NCBI GenBank assembly: GCA_002197995.1
Contig: NGZR01000004.1
Span: forward strand, 2,170,001 to 2,234,000
Direction of reading: 5' to 3'
Length of the DNA stretch: 64,000 nt
From: Gaeumannomyces sp. JS-464
Taxonomy: Eukaryota; Ascomycota; Sordariomycetes; Magnaporthales; Magnaporthaceae
The notes beneath the pieces were generated by a model. The model was not told where the DNA came from and made no database searches. It worked only from the letters and a program-made list of their open reading frames with translations. Shown here piece by piece: positions 45,931 through 57,358 of the stretch (position 1 is the first letter of the stretch; each line of letters begins with the position of its first letter). The position numbers and the translations under genes were made by a program.

Positions 45931-48900
45931 TCCTTTTCTCCCTCTTTCTCTCCCTTCCCTCTTTGATTTTGATACTGAAAGAAGGCGGAGAGGTGTGGCT
46001 TAGAGCTGGTCGACTACCAGTAAGATTCTTCTCTGGATTCACAGTAGTAGAAGGGAGGGAACAAAAAAAAAGCAAGTATCGTGGGGCTTACATAGTAATA
46101 AGCGGCTGGGAGATAACCATTGCGGATACACCACATGGGTGACGAGGGTGGACCAACAAGATGTCCGCATCCCGCAGATATGTCATTTACAACACTGCCG
46201 ACTGCTACGTAGGCAAACACGTGCAGCCGTGCTAGTCCTGTTGGAGAGTCTGGTGTCTGGTCACGCATGAGGACTGCGACATCACAACCCCTCAACCATG
46301 TCCACGGCCCGAGCTAGGAGCGAAGCGGAGTGGTTCCGGTTTAAAGTTTTTACTGTACCCGTAACCAACCGGGCCCCAACAGGCCAACAATTGTGGGAAG
46401 CAAATACCAAGGGAGGCTTAGGTCTTGAACCTGCAAAGGCCTTATCAAGCGGCGATGGTGACCAGCAGGAATGCGGCGCATGCCACGACGTGCAGCGCCG
46501 AAGGGGCCTTGGCTACCTTGGCCACATCCGGCAGGTAGGTGTGCCGGCGAACGCCCGCGGCAGTCTCGGAGTCAAGGGTTAGCTGGTCTTCGCCTCGCGC
46601 ATCTGCGAGAGAGAGATAGCCCACCAGCTGTGAGAGGGGAGTGAATCTGGTGGCATAAACACGCGTTCTTTTTTTTCTCTCCTTCTTATCTCTCCCTTTG
46701 GTCTCCCACACCCAGGGTACTCTCATCAGCGGTAACTATCTGTGAACACGAGCCTCGGACACCTACAACGGGGGATGATCGTCGCTCTGTTCAAGCCATG
46801 GCGTCCGGAGCAGGACCAAAAGGGCGACGGATACGATTCAAGAAGTCTAGACCATCATGGGAAATGCCACGACGGCCGAGGGGAGTCGGTAAAAGGGAAT
46901 CACGGGGCCTCATTCGGTTTAGAAAGACACCTTTTGGCCCAGCTTAGAGCACATCGGTATAAGCCTCCAGACCCGTGGGAGGCAGTATGTAGTGTGCATG
47001 CAGCTTCAGCCACTTCATCTGGCATTCGGGCCTCTCGGCATGTTCTTGTTCGCTCACCGGCTTCGCCGGACAATCGCGGTAGAGAGGGGGTGGGCGAGGA
47101 ACGCTTCTGGGGTGTCCCGGATGGATCGATACATGCGAGCCTAGGTAGGTACAGAGGAGGGGCAGGAAGCTAAGGACGCTGCATGCTGCAGACTAGGTTT
47201 CAGCGACGGAGAGTGCCTGGCGGGCGGGCCTGGGTCCATAGAAGTCCTGAGAAGCGAAGCGGCATCGAGATGAGAGGCTCACATCACGCTTTCGGACTAG
47301 TTGGGGAGGCAGACATGGAGGTAGCGGCCGTAGCATGTTGCCGGCGATGACATTGCAGTGCTAAGTGGCGCCGTCTCGCGCAACGGCACAGCGAGCTGGA
47401 CGGGCCAGAGGCTTGGCTCCTGGGGCTCCCAGGCGGGCGAGACGGAGCGGGCCAAGTGTCGATCGAGGCACGCAACTGCGGCAGCTGAAGACTCGGAGGT
47501 CAGCACAGGTGCTATAGTCGGTGGTACAAGGTTGTGCTATACCCAGAGATGTGCACCGGGGCCTAGGCACGTCGTGGCTGACCGGTTGGCAAAAGTACCT
47601 AGCCTAGCCTGCTCTGGAGAGGAGGCGTTGAGCCGTCGGATTACCAGGGAACCAGGCCAGATGTTGCAAAGGGGAAAGCCGAGCCACTGTGTGCGTGCGT
47701 GTCGCAGTACAGTGTAAACGCTCTCAACGGACCGGCGCTGGCAGTGACAGGCGCAGATGTGGTAAGAAGCTCGAGGCTGTGCTTGCCTGGACTTGGAGGC
47801 TCTGTGGCCCCCCGCTTTTCTGGAAATGCTCAGTATGTAGGCGTATCTCAAGCCCGGGCGAAGGGCTGTCGCAGGCCAGAACTGGAAACTGGAACCCTGG
47901 GTAAGTGACCCGGTGAGGATCGGCATCCTTGATATCGTCAACATCGATAAACCACGACGGTCAAATGATTTGCTGCGCTGGGTGCCAACCTGGTCGGAGG
48001 GCCGCCAGGAAGCAGGCCATCCGAGACGGGAACCTATCAAATGCAAGGCGCCCCCTCACCTTCGACGCCATCCATGCACCGCGGTGTGCCTATCAAAAGG
48101 CATGGGGTTTTGGGGGGTGTCGTCCTGTCGCCCTGTCGTTACTCGCGGCCGACTGCAGGTTCATGGACAGGCTCGACAAGACGAGAAGCCACCCACCGCG
48201 GCATGGCATGGTATTCCCTGGTAGATTTACCCCATCGGTTGTTTGGAGAAAAAAAAAAAAAAAAAAAAAAAAACAGGCAGCACAACAGGCCCCCAGTGTT
48301 TTTGTGTTTTTGTGTTTTCAAAGGTGGCGCTTGCAAATGCGTTGTACTGAGTAGCCGCGTACGCTGCGGTATCCATTGCGCCTTCCTAGGGAGCGGTAGC
48401 CCCAGCCAGTATCGGTTTCGATTGCAGGCAAGCGGCCGTTCATCCGCTACCACGTACCTCTACCCTACTGTTGTTGATAATATGGAATACCTCTCGACCG
48501 ACTCCTGCCGCCTCTGGACCTTGACCCATCCGCCGTCCCCCACCTATGACACAAGAAGAAAACAAACAACAGGCCTCGGGTGCAGGATACTTTGCCCCGA
48601 CTGGCGACAGCACACGGGCACAGCAAGGGCGGCGGCCAGGATCCAAAACAGGAAGGAAAAGAGAAACAAAAAAAAAAGGTCTCAAGACGCACCTCGGTGC
48701 CAAGCATGTGGCAGCGCCAAATTGCAGCTGCAAGATCACGCTGTCCTCACCTAGTGGAGACTGCTTCCTGTGGGCCTGCAGTGCTAGGCCAAACACTACT
48801 GCCCCAAACCTCAACTGCGGGCCACTTTCCCGTGGTGGCCCGCTCCGTGGAGCTCGTTGGCTGAACTCATTCGCTGCTGTCGCTCCCTCGGCCCCACCCT

Positions 48901-49467
48901 GCTGGCCGCCCGCCCACCTTCGACACGCTCTACTGATTCTGCCCACCAACCCGGCTCCTCGACGAACTGTGCTGCTGCTGGAACCATCCCGCGCCACAAC
49001 TCTCTCTTGGGCGTGTGCCGCTGCTGGCTGTCGATACGACGCTGCCTCCAGATCTCCGTCGTCCTGCTGCACAGTAGCCGTGTGTGCGTGCCGCGCAACG
49101 CGAGGCCTTCCCGGCTGCTTCCTCGACCAAGAGAACGACACGAGAACAAGAATAGAGAAGAGCAAACCCACAGAGAGGTACCCGGCTGCCTGCCTGTCTG
49201 CCTGCCTACCTGCCTGCCCACATCCGCATGGCCGCAACTGAGAGGGGACCGGCCATCAGCACCCGCCCGCTTAGCCCTGCCCTACCTTAATCCACTCGCC
49301 CAAGACTAATCTGGGAGGTCCAGGTATCTCCATCTGCCTACACCATACACCACCCGCCCGGCATCCTCTCCGCTGGGTAGGTACCTTTTTGCTCCGCAAA
49401 CTTGACGACCTTGCTTCCCGCGCGCTGCCTCCCAGGCCAGCCTACTTTTTTTGCTCCATCAACAAAC
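42010..49467. other. 7.4-kb gene-free spacer with microsatellites
   Basis: I find no recognisable gene here on either strand. Features seen: pyrimidine-rich DNA at 42,600-42,970; poly-T at about 43,498-43,510, 43,913-43,926 and 44,192-44,210; a CAGGTGTCGGGTGTCGGG-like tandem at about 44,631-44,665; TTTC tetranucleotide tracts at about 45,140-45,162 and 45,897-45,936; an A25 run at 48,249-48,273; and a TGCCTGCC-type tract at about 49,190-49,220. The short minus-strand frame 46,445-46,726 ends in a hydrophobic tail (LHVVACAAFLLVTIAA) that looks like a GPI-anchor signal, but nothing upstream supports a gene. Confidence 0.5.
45897..45936 (+). repeat. (TTTC)n microsatellite
   Basis: About ten uninterrupted TTTC units, in gene-free DNA. 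Confidence 0.9.
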
Positions 49468-50814
49468 ATGTCATTGAAGTATGTCGGCGGCCCTTCTTCA
49501 ACTCTCTTCTCTCCCTCCCCTTTCGTTAGCCCATGCCCGTCCCCGTCCTCCCGGTAGAGCACCCAACAGCTAGCTGGTCCCCCCATCCCCTGGGTGCAAG
49601 AGAAACGCCGCCGCCGTTCGGGCGCTCCGACTTTGCCCGTCCTCTTTTTTTTTTCTTACCCAACCTTCCCTACCTGCCTCCGGAGCGTGCTCCACTCCAG
49701 TACCCACCGACACCGTCCTCTCCAAGCCCCTCCGGGCCTGGGCTGCTGCCGTTCTGCACGCCGTTGGCTATGGACTATGTCGGGCATACCCCTTACTATG
49801 CCTCAGACTTTTTCTCTTTTGTTGATGAAGACACTGCCTCTGACGAGACCGACAGTTGGGTAATGCTGGACCGGGATGGCGGCATCGTTCCGCTGTCCAA
49901 AGAGAGGATTCTATACAAGCAGCAGTCCCGGATATCCCTTACCCTCTCAACGCCTGCCGAACTGAAGAACGCCCCTCCGTTTTGCGTCAAAAGTGACGCA
50001 GGCACAGTCTATATCACCACATTCAGGGTATGGCATTCACTCACGTCTTGCCGGTTGCTTTCGCGGCCTGCGTTCGCCAACCGGTTTTTATAAACGAATG
50101 AAAGGGCGTCAAGATGGAAGCCGGGAGACTGAGGAAGAAGAAAAAAAGGGACCGTGGAACAAGCACTACAAAATTGAAGCTAAAAAAAAAAAAAAAGGAA
50201 GAGAAACAAATGACATTTGACGACCGTCCCTAGCTGACATACGATTCCAATTCCAAAAAAGGTCATCTACCTGCCCGCTAGGCCAACGGAGCAGTTCAAG
50301 TCCTTTGCCGCACCAGTGCTCGACTTCAAGGATACGCATAGCCCCAGCGGTGTCCTTGATCTCTTTAGCGCTTACTCCTGGATCGGGCTGGTCCAGCCTG
50401 TGCCTGGCGGTAACGTGCCTCCGGGGATCCCCGGCTGGAGATAAAGTTGAAATTCAACGATGGTGGCTTCTCGGCCTTTCTCCAGAATTTCAACACATCA
50501 AGGAGCGCCTTCAGCACGCACAGGACATCAGGGCAGAGACAGGACAAAACATACCTGTTGATGAGCCTCTGCCGCAGTACGAGCCAGCGAGCGCCAGCAC
50601 ATCAGCTGCCGGGCCGTCGACATCCACCGAGACAGCCGCACCTCAACGACAGCAACAACAGCAGCAACAGCCTTTAGCGGCTCAGACATCAGAATCATCC
50701 CACACCCCGCAGCCACCGCCGGACGAGGCGCCACCGGGCTACGAAGAGGCTCAGGCCCAGGCCATCGGGGCCAGAATGGAACAGACGCTTCGCGACGAAG
50801 CAGAAAGGCAGTGA
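49468..50814 (+). CDS. WBP2-like GRAM-domain protein
   Basis: The family has an N-terminal GRAM (PH-like) domain and C-terminal Pro-rich PPxY-type motifs that bind WW-domain proteins. Exon 1 is only 11 nt (ATGTCATTGAA, 49,468-49,478). A 377-nt intron (GTATGT to ACAG) leads to 49,856, giving the family start MSLNWVML. Exon 2 ends at 50,027 (VYITTFR) and exon 3 starts at 50,262 (VIYLPARPTEQFKSFAAPV, then WIGLVQPVPGGNVPPGIPG). The C-terminus has a poly-Gln stretch and APPGYEEAQAQ with a PPGY motif. Two one-base deletions, near 50,433 (GG for GGG) and 50,477 (TTT for TTTT), shift the frame before EIKLKFNDGG and EFQHIKERLQ. The role in fungi is not well known; a WW-domain ubiquitin ligase adaptor role is inference. 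Confidence 0.8.
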
Positions 50815-51588
50815 TCGGAAGGGCTACCGAGGCGCAATACGCCTGACACCTCTATCCCATTTCCACACTCAAGACCCAAAATGAAGCTAAAGAAAGAAGA
50901 CGAAAAAACTGCGCCCGCGCGGTGCTCAGTTGCTACGGTCCTGCCGAACGGAGGTTTTCCGTATCGCTGTTCGCCACCCCCTCTGAATCATCTTTTTTTT
51001 TTTTTTTTTTTTTTTTACCTTTCCAATCCAGATTGCCCGGCAGAATTGCTCCATTTCTTTGGCTGGTTTTGCACGGTCTGCATTTTTCAGTTCCGCCGCT
51101 GTGCGCTATATATTCCATTTCATCCGTCTCCGCCTTGTTGGATGAGGTCGAGTTTGCAGAACATGATCGGGCGGACGGCGACAGAGCAAATCGATAGCTG
51201 CGACGGAAATTCGAGGCACACGCACGTGGGCAGGAGCTGTTATAGATTAGGCTAATGAATTGACGCATGAAATCCCGGGTTTCTGGCTCTCATTCGCCAT
51301 TGGATGAGCTTCCTTCCAAACACCACCTTTTTTGGTTGGAGTTTGCGGCTCTTGAGGTGCAAGCCAGCTGCACTGGCCTCCGCGACCACAGCGATCATGT
51401 GACGGTAGCACCCCTGCTAATTGAGATGCCTCGTGGGGTGCGACGCGTGTTGACGGGCCGGGGCCACCGTGGAAAGCGCGGCACGCGTTCGCGCCCCACA
51501 CTTTAATTGGCGTTCCTCCTCAATCACCACCTCGCCCGAGCCATCTACCCCAAGTATATCATCCGTCACAAGGCACCACCGAACCAGA
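50815..51588. other. Intergenic region
   Basis: A poly-T run lies at about 50,993-51,016. No gene is seen. It contains the putative promoter of the next gene. Confidence 0.5.
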
Positions 51589-52540
51589 ATGTGTTTTGAG
51601 AATTATCAGCCCATAAAGCATCTTCAAAATTCCGAGAACGCCGTCGCCGAGAGAACCCGCTCTGTACAACAAGACTCCCAATCCCCATCTTTCCAACCTC
51701 CGTTTTCCCCGGTCCTCCAGGAAATCCTCCCCAAGGATGTTCTCGATAATGCCCTCCCATTCTTCAAGGACTACTCGCCGGCGCACCACCACCCGACGGC
51801 GGTGCCGTCGCCCCTGTCGTCGTCGCCGATCCGGGCCTCGTCGCCGCCGCTGCCGCCGAGCCCGCGCGACCACAACGAGAGGCGCCAGATCCAGTCATCG
51901 CCAATCAAGCCGTCGTCCATGTTCAAGTTCGCGTCGCGCCCCGCGAGGCCGAATCCCGTCGTCCGCGGCCGCGAGGGCTTCCAGGAGGCCAGGCGGAACC
52001 TGTTCCTCAAGAAGGTGCAGCAGCGGTCCGACGACCAGCGGTGGGAGCGCCGGGGCGTTGAGAACAAGGTATGTCCGAGCTCCGAGCCCCCTGTTATCTC
52101 CGAATCTTGGGTTTTCAGGGGCAGTCATAAAACTAACCGCGCCACCTGCAACGTCACAATAGCTCCAAAGCGCCGAGTGGTTCGAGATGGACCGCGCACG
52201 CCGCCAGGCCAAGATGCTCGACAGGGACGGCATGATAACCGAGTCCGACATCGCCGACGCGGAGCGCCTGTTCGAGGAGCAGGAGATGGAAGCGCAGCTG
52301 CTGCTGCAGTTCGGCCAGGACCCAGACGACATGATGGTCGATGCCATGCTGCAGGAGGAGGAGGCCCAGTTCGAGGCCCTGATCTCCTCGAGCGCCAGCC
52401 AGCCACAGTCCAGCGGCCCCAGGAGACCGGCATCGCCCCAATTGTCAGAAGACGAGGACTACGACGCCCTGTTCATGGACTTGATCTCGGAACAGGAAAA
52501 CCAACTACCTGTTTCTTCTGGCGACGTCGACATGTCGTAA
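51589..52540 (+). CDS. Conserved fungal protein of unknown function
   Basis: Exon 1 is 51,589-52,068 and exon 2 is 52,163-52,540, with a GTATGT to AATAG intron; phases fit without any correction. The product is 285 residues. It has a Ser/Pro-rich N-terminal half with the motifs SAVPSPLSSSP-like (TAVPSPLSSSPIRASSPPLP) and SSMFKFASRPARPNPVV, an Arg/Gln-rich helix (NLFLKKVQQRSDDQRWERR), and an acidic, coiled-coil-prone C-terminal half (ADAERLFEEQEMEAQLLLQ, SEDEDYDALFMDLISEQE). No membrane segment or catalytic motif is seen. The pattern is familiar from predicted proteins of many filamentous fungi. I do not know a function; a nuclear protein with short linear motifs would fit. An upstream in-frame ATG at 51,469 is possible but adds sequence that looks non-coding. 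Confidence 0.75.
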
Positions 52541-52871
52541 AACACATGTTACACCCTTCACACATCTCTTCTTAGCTTATGTAATACCCGGCTTGTTTCT
52601 TGTCTGGTTATCGGCGTTACGGCGGCTCGGTCGGAGTTCTCGGATATGTGGGTCATAAGCCATCGGATAGGCAGGCTAGCATCACTTGCTCTTTGGCGTT
52701 GTAAGGTCAGGCAGGGTCAGGGTATAGGGGCATCTAGGAAGAACCGCCATGTGCAAACAAGATAGCAGAAAATGCTGAGATCAGCAAAAGGGACAAATTA
52801 CCTGTGGGGGACACTTCTATATACAAACTGTCTTGCTGAAGTAGCTGCCATGTACCAGGCAAATGTCTGTC

Positions 52872-54291
52872 TCACTGCGGGTTGCACGCCTCGTCATCCG
52901 GCCCTCCCAATGCCTCCTGTGCAGATGGCATGTCACCCACAAGGTCGGACGGCGGCGACCCCTCGGCTTGCATCTAATCCAAAACATATTATCAGCACAC
53001 CATCCTCAAAAGGTAGTCGTAGTTCCCCAGCGTATCGCCCAACATACCTTTTGCATCCTGTCGACGATGTACTCACGATCGGCGGCGTTCGAATCCGCGT
53101 AGGACTTCTCCTCGAACTTGGCGACAATCTCCCCCGCCAGGCGTTGCTGCTCCTTGTACCTAGCCAAGTCCTCTGCCGAGATGGCCCCCTTGTTCTTCTC
53201 AAGCCATTCCGGGTACTTGTCGTTGAGCTCCTTCATGGGCTCATACAGAATCTCCTTGTTGGTCAGTTGCTCCATCATGCCGAGCAGCATCTTGGAGAAA
53301 TCCTCCTCGCTGCCCTCGCCTAGCCCGCCTTGGCCGCTATTCATAGACTTGAGCATCTCGGCCAGCAGGTCGTCAGCGGCCTGGGAGTCTGCCGTCGCGG
53401 CCGCCGTCGCCGACTCCCCGGAGGCCTGCATCCGCTCCATGGTCCGGCGGATATTGTCCTGGAACGAGGAGCCGGGGCCGCCAGCCCCTTTTGCCCCTTG
53501 GCCTGACGCGCCACCAGCCCCGGAAGCCTGCGACCCGGCGGCCACGTCGGCTGCCCCCAACTCTTTGAATATGCTCTCAAATTGCTTCAAACTGGGCTTT
53601 CATTTCCGGCTGTTGTGGCATGTTAGAGAGTTTCCGGGTCGTCGCGCCGGCGATGCTCCTGACTTACCGAGGTTTCCATCTCTCCTAGCAGGTCAGCCAT
53701 GCCGGCCTGGAGCTGCTTGGCAAACTCCTCCTCTGAGAAGCCATCCTCAACTGCTGCTGCCGCCGTAGCGGGCTTTGGTATGCTTGGCCAGGAGCAGCGG
53801 CGGTTGGGCCCTTGGTCTTGGCGTCGAGCTTCGCAGCCGAAAACTCCTCCAGCATGTCTAACCACATGTTATTATTTAGTCTGAAAGACAGAGTGTCGAG
53901 CAGCTAGGTACACACCATCTAGATCGTCCAAGTCATCCTCGTCGGGATCAGGGATGTCCTCGATGTACTCCTGGGACTCCGGGTCTTCAGCCGCAGCAGC
54001 GACAGGGGCCGTCTCTTGGGATTTCGTTTCTCCACTTGCAGCACTGACGGGGGCCGTCTCTGCGGTCTCCTGGGGCTTTGGGTCTTCGGACGTGGTAATG
54101 ACGGGAGTGAGCTCCTCAGCTTTAGTATCTCCGCTCGCAGCGGTGACGGGCGCAGCCTCTGCAGTCTCCTGGGGTTTGTGATCTTCAGCTGCGGCAGGCA
54201 AAGATGCGGCTCCAGTAGAGACAGCTGTGGCCTCAGGAGCGACCTCCTTCTCCTTCTCAGGAGCGACGGCAGGGCCGGGCTGGTCCGCCAT
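52872..54291 (-). CDS. PEX19: Peroxisomal membrane protein import receptor Pex19
   Basis: Pex19 binds newly made peroxisomal membrane proteins in the cytosol and delivers them to Pex3. Exons on the minus strand are 54,291-53,916, 53,857-53,668, 53,609-53,048 and 52,973-52,872, with introns of 58, 58 and 74 nt. The N-terminus is acidic and carries Ala/Glu-rich repeats, then DDLDDLDDMLEEFSAAKLD, the conserved GFSEEEFAKQLQAGMADLL, the helical cargo-binding C-terminal domain (LLGMMEQLTNKEILYEPMKE, KYPEWLEKNK) and the end CNPQ, a CaaX box for farnesylation. Two one-base faults (missing G near 53,788, extra A near 53,586) shift the frame and then restore it. The rest agrees closely with the family, so I regard it as a functional gene with sequence errors. 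Confidence 0.9.
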
Positions 54292-54338
54292 GGCCACCAC
54301 TAAACTAGGAATCCCGCCACACTTCTCCAAAACAAATA

Positions 54339-54745
54339 TTGAATGAGAGGAGGCCCGACGCGCGATGGGAGGCGAATTTCAAGATGCGCAAACACGCTCT
54401 GCAGAGTGCTATGCAGGATGCGCCAAGCACAGTGTTAGGTGCGGGAGTTTCTGCAGCGATCGCCAGTCTAGCCGGTGGGTTTGCGCCTCTGAGTCTGAGA
54501 AACCCCGTTGGCAAGAAGTAGATATCGTATTGGATGGAAGAATTGGATGCGGATCGAAGAAATGACGAGGCCGACGGCGGGGCGCTCGCGATCCAGGGTG
54601 GGCGTTGTTCGAGCTTCCGTTGCCGCAGCGCCGGCAGATGGCAGCCAAAATGAGAAGACAGGAGTGGCAGTACTTTAGGGACTTGATGCGCTGGTACAAA
54701 GATACGGCCTTGATGGTCGGCAGACACCAAAAAAAGACTGGCTAG
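54339..54745 (+). CDS. Small uncertain protein gene next to PEX19
   Basis: One plus-strand frame runs from ATG at 54,339 to a TAG at 54,519-54,521 (60 codons, with a Gly/Ala-rich membrane-like stretch VLGAGVSAAIASLAGGF). It continues in the same frame as YWMEELDADRRNDEADGG. After a single missing G at about 54,600-54,602 it reads FELPLPQRRQMAAKMRRQEW and RDLMRWYKDTALMVG, stopping at 54,743-54,745. The second half has the composition of a real protein and may be its own gene starting at ATG 54,533 (about 70 residues). I do not recognise it. The start at 54,339 would lie only 47 bp from the divergent PEX19 start, which is tight. Confidence 0.35.
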
Positions 54746-55447
54746 AGCTGTAACCCGTGTGGGCGGGCCTAACATACGGGTAAAGTGTCTCTTTTATTCC
54801 AGATTTGACGGAGCTCGCTACTCTGTCCCTCGGTTCTCGGTGATGGCCGTCCATTGCGCTCGACACAGCATGCGCCGTCTCCATCCTGTGCCCCGCACAC
54901 CCCGTCTTCGCTCCATGGAGCAAGGCCACAGTGGGGAAGACGGTGGACGGTTTAGACGGGTGCCTGGGTAAAAATTTGTGGGTCCGAGTCTGGCGGTTGA
55001 AGCATGTTATTGGCTGAGGAAGTTTTGCAGCGCGCTGCTGCAAACCAAACTACCAGACACTTGCGGTGCAGGCTTTGGACTGGCTTCTGCACAATTCCGC
55101 ATCGCCAGGTTGTTCATGCCATCCGCATGATAGGCACCTAGCAACTGCACAGGACCCTCCATACACCATCGCCCATCGAGGTGACTGGGGATTCCCGTGC
55201 CATTCTACCCCTTCGACTACCCGACATCCCAGCGCCGTTGATGCGGTCAACTTTCATCCCACTCCCGGCCAGGCTCCGCTCCGATCTTCCATCGCGAAAA
55301 CGCCCTGTTTGTGCAGCCTTAGCCTTATAAGGCTCTCTGCCCCGCGCCACGACCAGGCTTCATCCAGACCTCCGCCTCAAACCCCGAATCGCCCAACCAG
55401 CTTATACTCGGATCTTCCGACTGAGGCCTGTGCCAAAACCCGCAACC
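54746..55447. other. Promoter region of UBC9
   Basis: No coding frame is convincing. The region separates the small gene from UBC9. Confidence 0.5.
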
Positions 55448-56170
55448 ATGTCTCTCTGCCAGAACCGACTACAGGAGGAGCGGTTAGTGGCCTCCCCCGA
55501 CCTTTCCCCGACATGCCCCGGTCGGTCTACAACCTGCTAATATTCTGGGATTTGGCTTCATGTTAGCAAACAGTGGCGGAAGGACCACCCGTTCGGCTTT
55601 TATGCGCGGCCGCAACGCAACACGACCGGCGTGCTTGACCTCAAGCTGTGGGAGTGCGGAATCCCTGGCAAGGAGAAGACCATCTGGGAGGGCGGTCTCT
55701 TCAAGCTGACCATGGCGTTCCCCGAAGGTGGGTACTTTCATAACCCTTCTTATACGGTGTCGGTGTATGGCTACTAGATATTGACGCCGTCATATTGCCT
55801 TCAGAGTACCCGACAAAGCCCCCAAAGTGTAAGTAACTCCCACTATTTGTGTCCGCCAGTCCGTCCAGGCCTCGCATATTTCTTGACCAAAGCGCTGACC
55901 GAATTGGACGTTCCAGGCAAATTTGTCCCGCCGCTATTTCACCCGAATGTGTATCCATCAGGGACCGTCTGCCTTTCGATCCTCAACGAGGAGGAGGCCT
56001 GGAAGCCGTCCATTACCATCAAGCAGATTCTCCTCGGTGTCCAGGATCTACTGAACGATCCCAACCCTGAGTCGCCAGCCCAAGCTGAGGCATACAATCT
56101 CTTCAAGAAAGACCGCGTCGAGTACGAGAAGAGGGTCAAGCGGGTTGTGCGCGAGAACCCGGCTCCCTGA
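55448..56170 (+). CDS. UBC9: SUMO-conjugating enzyme Ubc9
   Basis: Ubc9 is the E2 that takes SUMO from the E1 as a thioester and passes it to lysines of target proteins, mainly nuclear. Exons: 55,448-55,482, 55,567-55,727, 55,805-55,828 (24 nt) and 55,917-56,170, giving 157 residues, the usual length. The start [20 protein letters not shown] is typical. [16 protein letters not shown] contains the HPN motif and the active-site Cys; [19 protein letters not shown] and the end VVRENPAP are also typical. The third exon codes only EYPTKPPK, and all phases agree. No correction is needed, which makes this the clearest gene in the window. Confidence 0.97.
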
Positions 56171-57358
56171 GCGAATGGACCGGGTCTGCTCATCATGCGG
56201 GGCGTTTGGGGAATACTGGATACCTCGTCGTACCTAATCATCTGCTTAACGACTTGAGACGGGGTAAAAGAAAGACAGGAGCTGTCCCGGCTGACTATGG
56301 GATTCTCGGCGTTCTCGGATACCACATGCGGCGTTTACTATTCTGGCGTTTGGGAGGGCATACACAGTTCTGCTTACTCTTTTCGGTCTTGGACCTGCTG
56401 CGCGCTACTGGATCACCGCTCACGATTTTACCTCGAACCCATCGTCTATTTCCCATCTTTCTACTCCCACGCTTCTCATTGACTAGTCATATTACGAGAC
56501 CAATGTGGTATCACTTGATGCGGTTGTCGTTGAGAGTTGATCTCATTGTAGTGTAAACTTCTGGTGTTACTGCGGATGTCACTACAATGGGCCCAAAGCG
56601 TGGTCCATTTGTTAGCTTTGCTTTTAGGCCAGGTTGAGGAGCGTAGGTGCAGACACTTGAAATGGAGATAGAGGTGCCACCTACGTAGGTGGGTAGAGAG
56701 CAGTAATAGATAATGTTTCTATCAAATACCAAGGAAAAGACGCTTCCATTCGGGCCCAGCATCACCCAGCCCATATTTTGGCCTTCTTTTCTTATCAGTA
56801 TTCTGAACCTTCAGGATGACAAGAAAACAGGGGTAGCAAGGGCGAAAGGCTCCCTTCGAGCTGGCAGTGTAAGTCAGCATTCTACCGGTTATCCAAAGAA
56901 GTTGCTGCATCTCCGTGCTCGAAAATGAGGCTTATCAGTCCGCCGAGGGAGGCGGTTTGTATGTGACCGATTTAGGTAATATCGAAGGGACCCATCCGAG
57001 CCCAGCTGTCTGGGCCAATCGACGCGGGGACCGACATCGGCCAGGGGCGATGAAGGGCCATCTCTGCGGTTGACAACGGGAGGGAAAAAAATCCCCTGCC
57101 GTCTTGGGACAGCTCGGCCTAAAAGTGTATCAAAAGCCGATGACTCTTCCAGACAGACCACAAAACATCCATATCGTCCCCCCTGGATTTCTTTCTTGCT
57201 TCCTCATCTTCCATTCCAACTCGAATCATATCCTCCCCGCCATTGCTCTCGTTTTGAGCTCCCAATTTATCGATACCACTCTGCAGAGAGCTTTCTCGTG
57301 TCCGCGCTTCTTCTTGACCACATATAGATAAAGGGCGCGTCTATAAGTCGTTGGCACG
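56171..57358. other. Intergenic region upstream of asparagine synthetase
   Basis: 3' flank of UBC9 and the promoter of the asparagine synthetase gene. No coding frame is convincing. Confidence 0.5.
57141..57146 (+). promoter_or_regulatory. Possible Gcn4/CPC1-type half site upstream of asparagine synthetase
   Basis: TGACTC lies about 215 bp before the start codon. It is the core of the TGACTCA site of the cross-pathway control factor, which is known to activate amino-acid biosynthesis genes in fungi. The seventh base here is T, so the match is incomplete and could be chance. Confidence 0.3.

Noticed and set aside
46445..46726. Minus-strand frame ending in a GPI-anchor-like hydrophobic tail
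   Set aside because: The tail is suggestive, but there is no signal peptide, no upstream exon and no family resemblance, so it was noted only in the spacer entry.
46742..47173. 143-codon plus-strand open frame in the spacer
   Set aside because: No recognisable motif and no splice context. The composition resembles translated non-coding GC-rich DNA.
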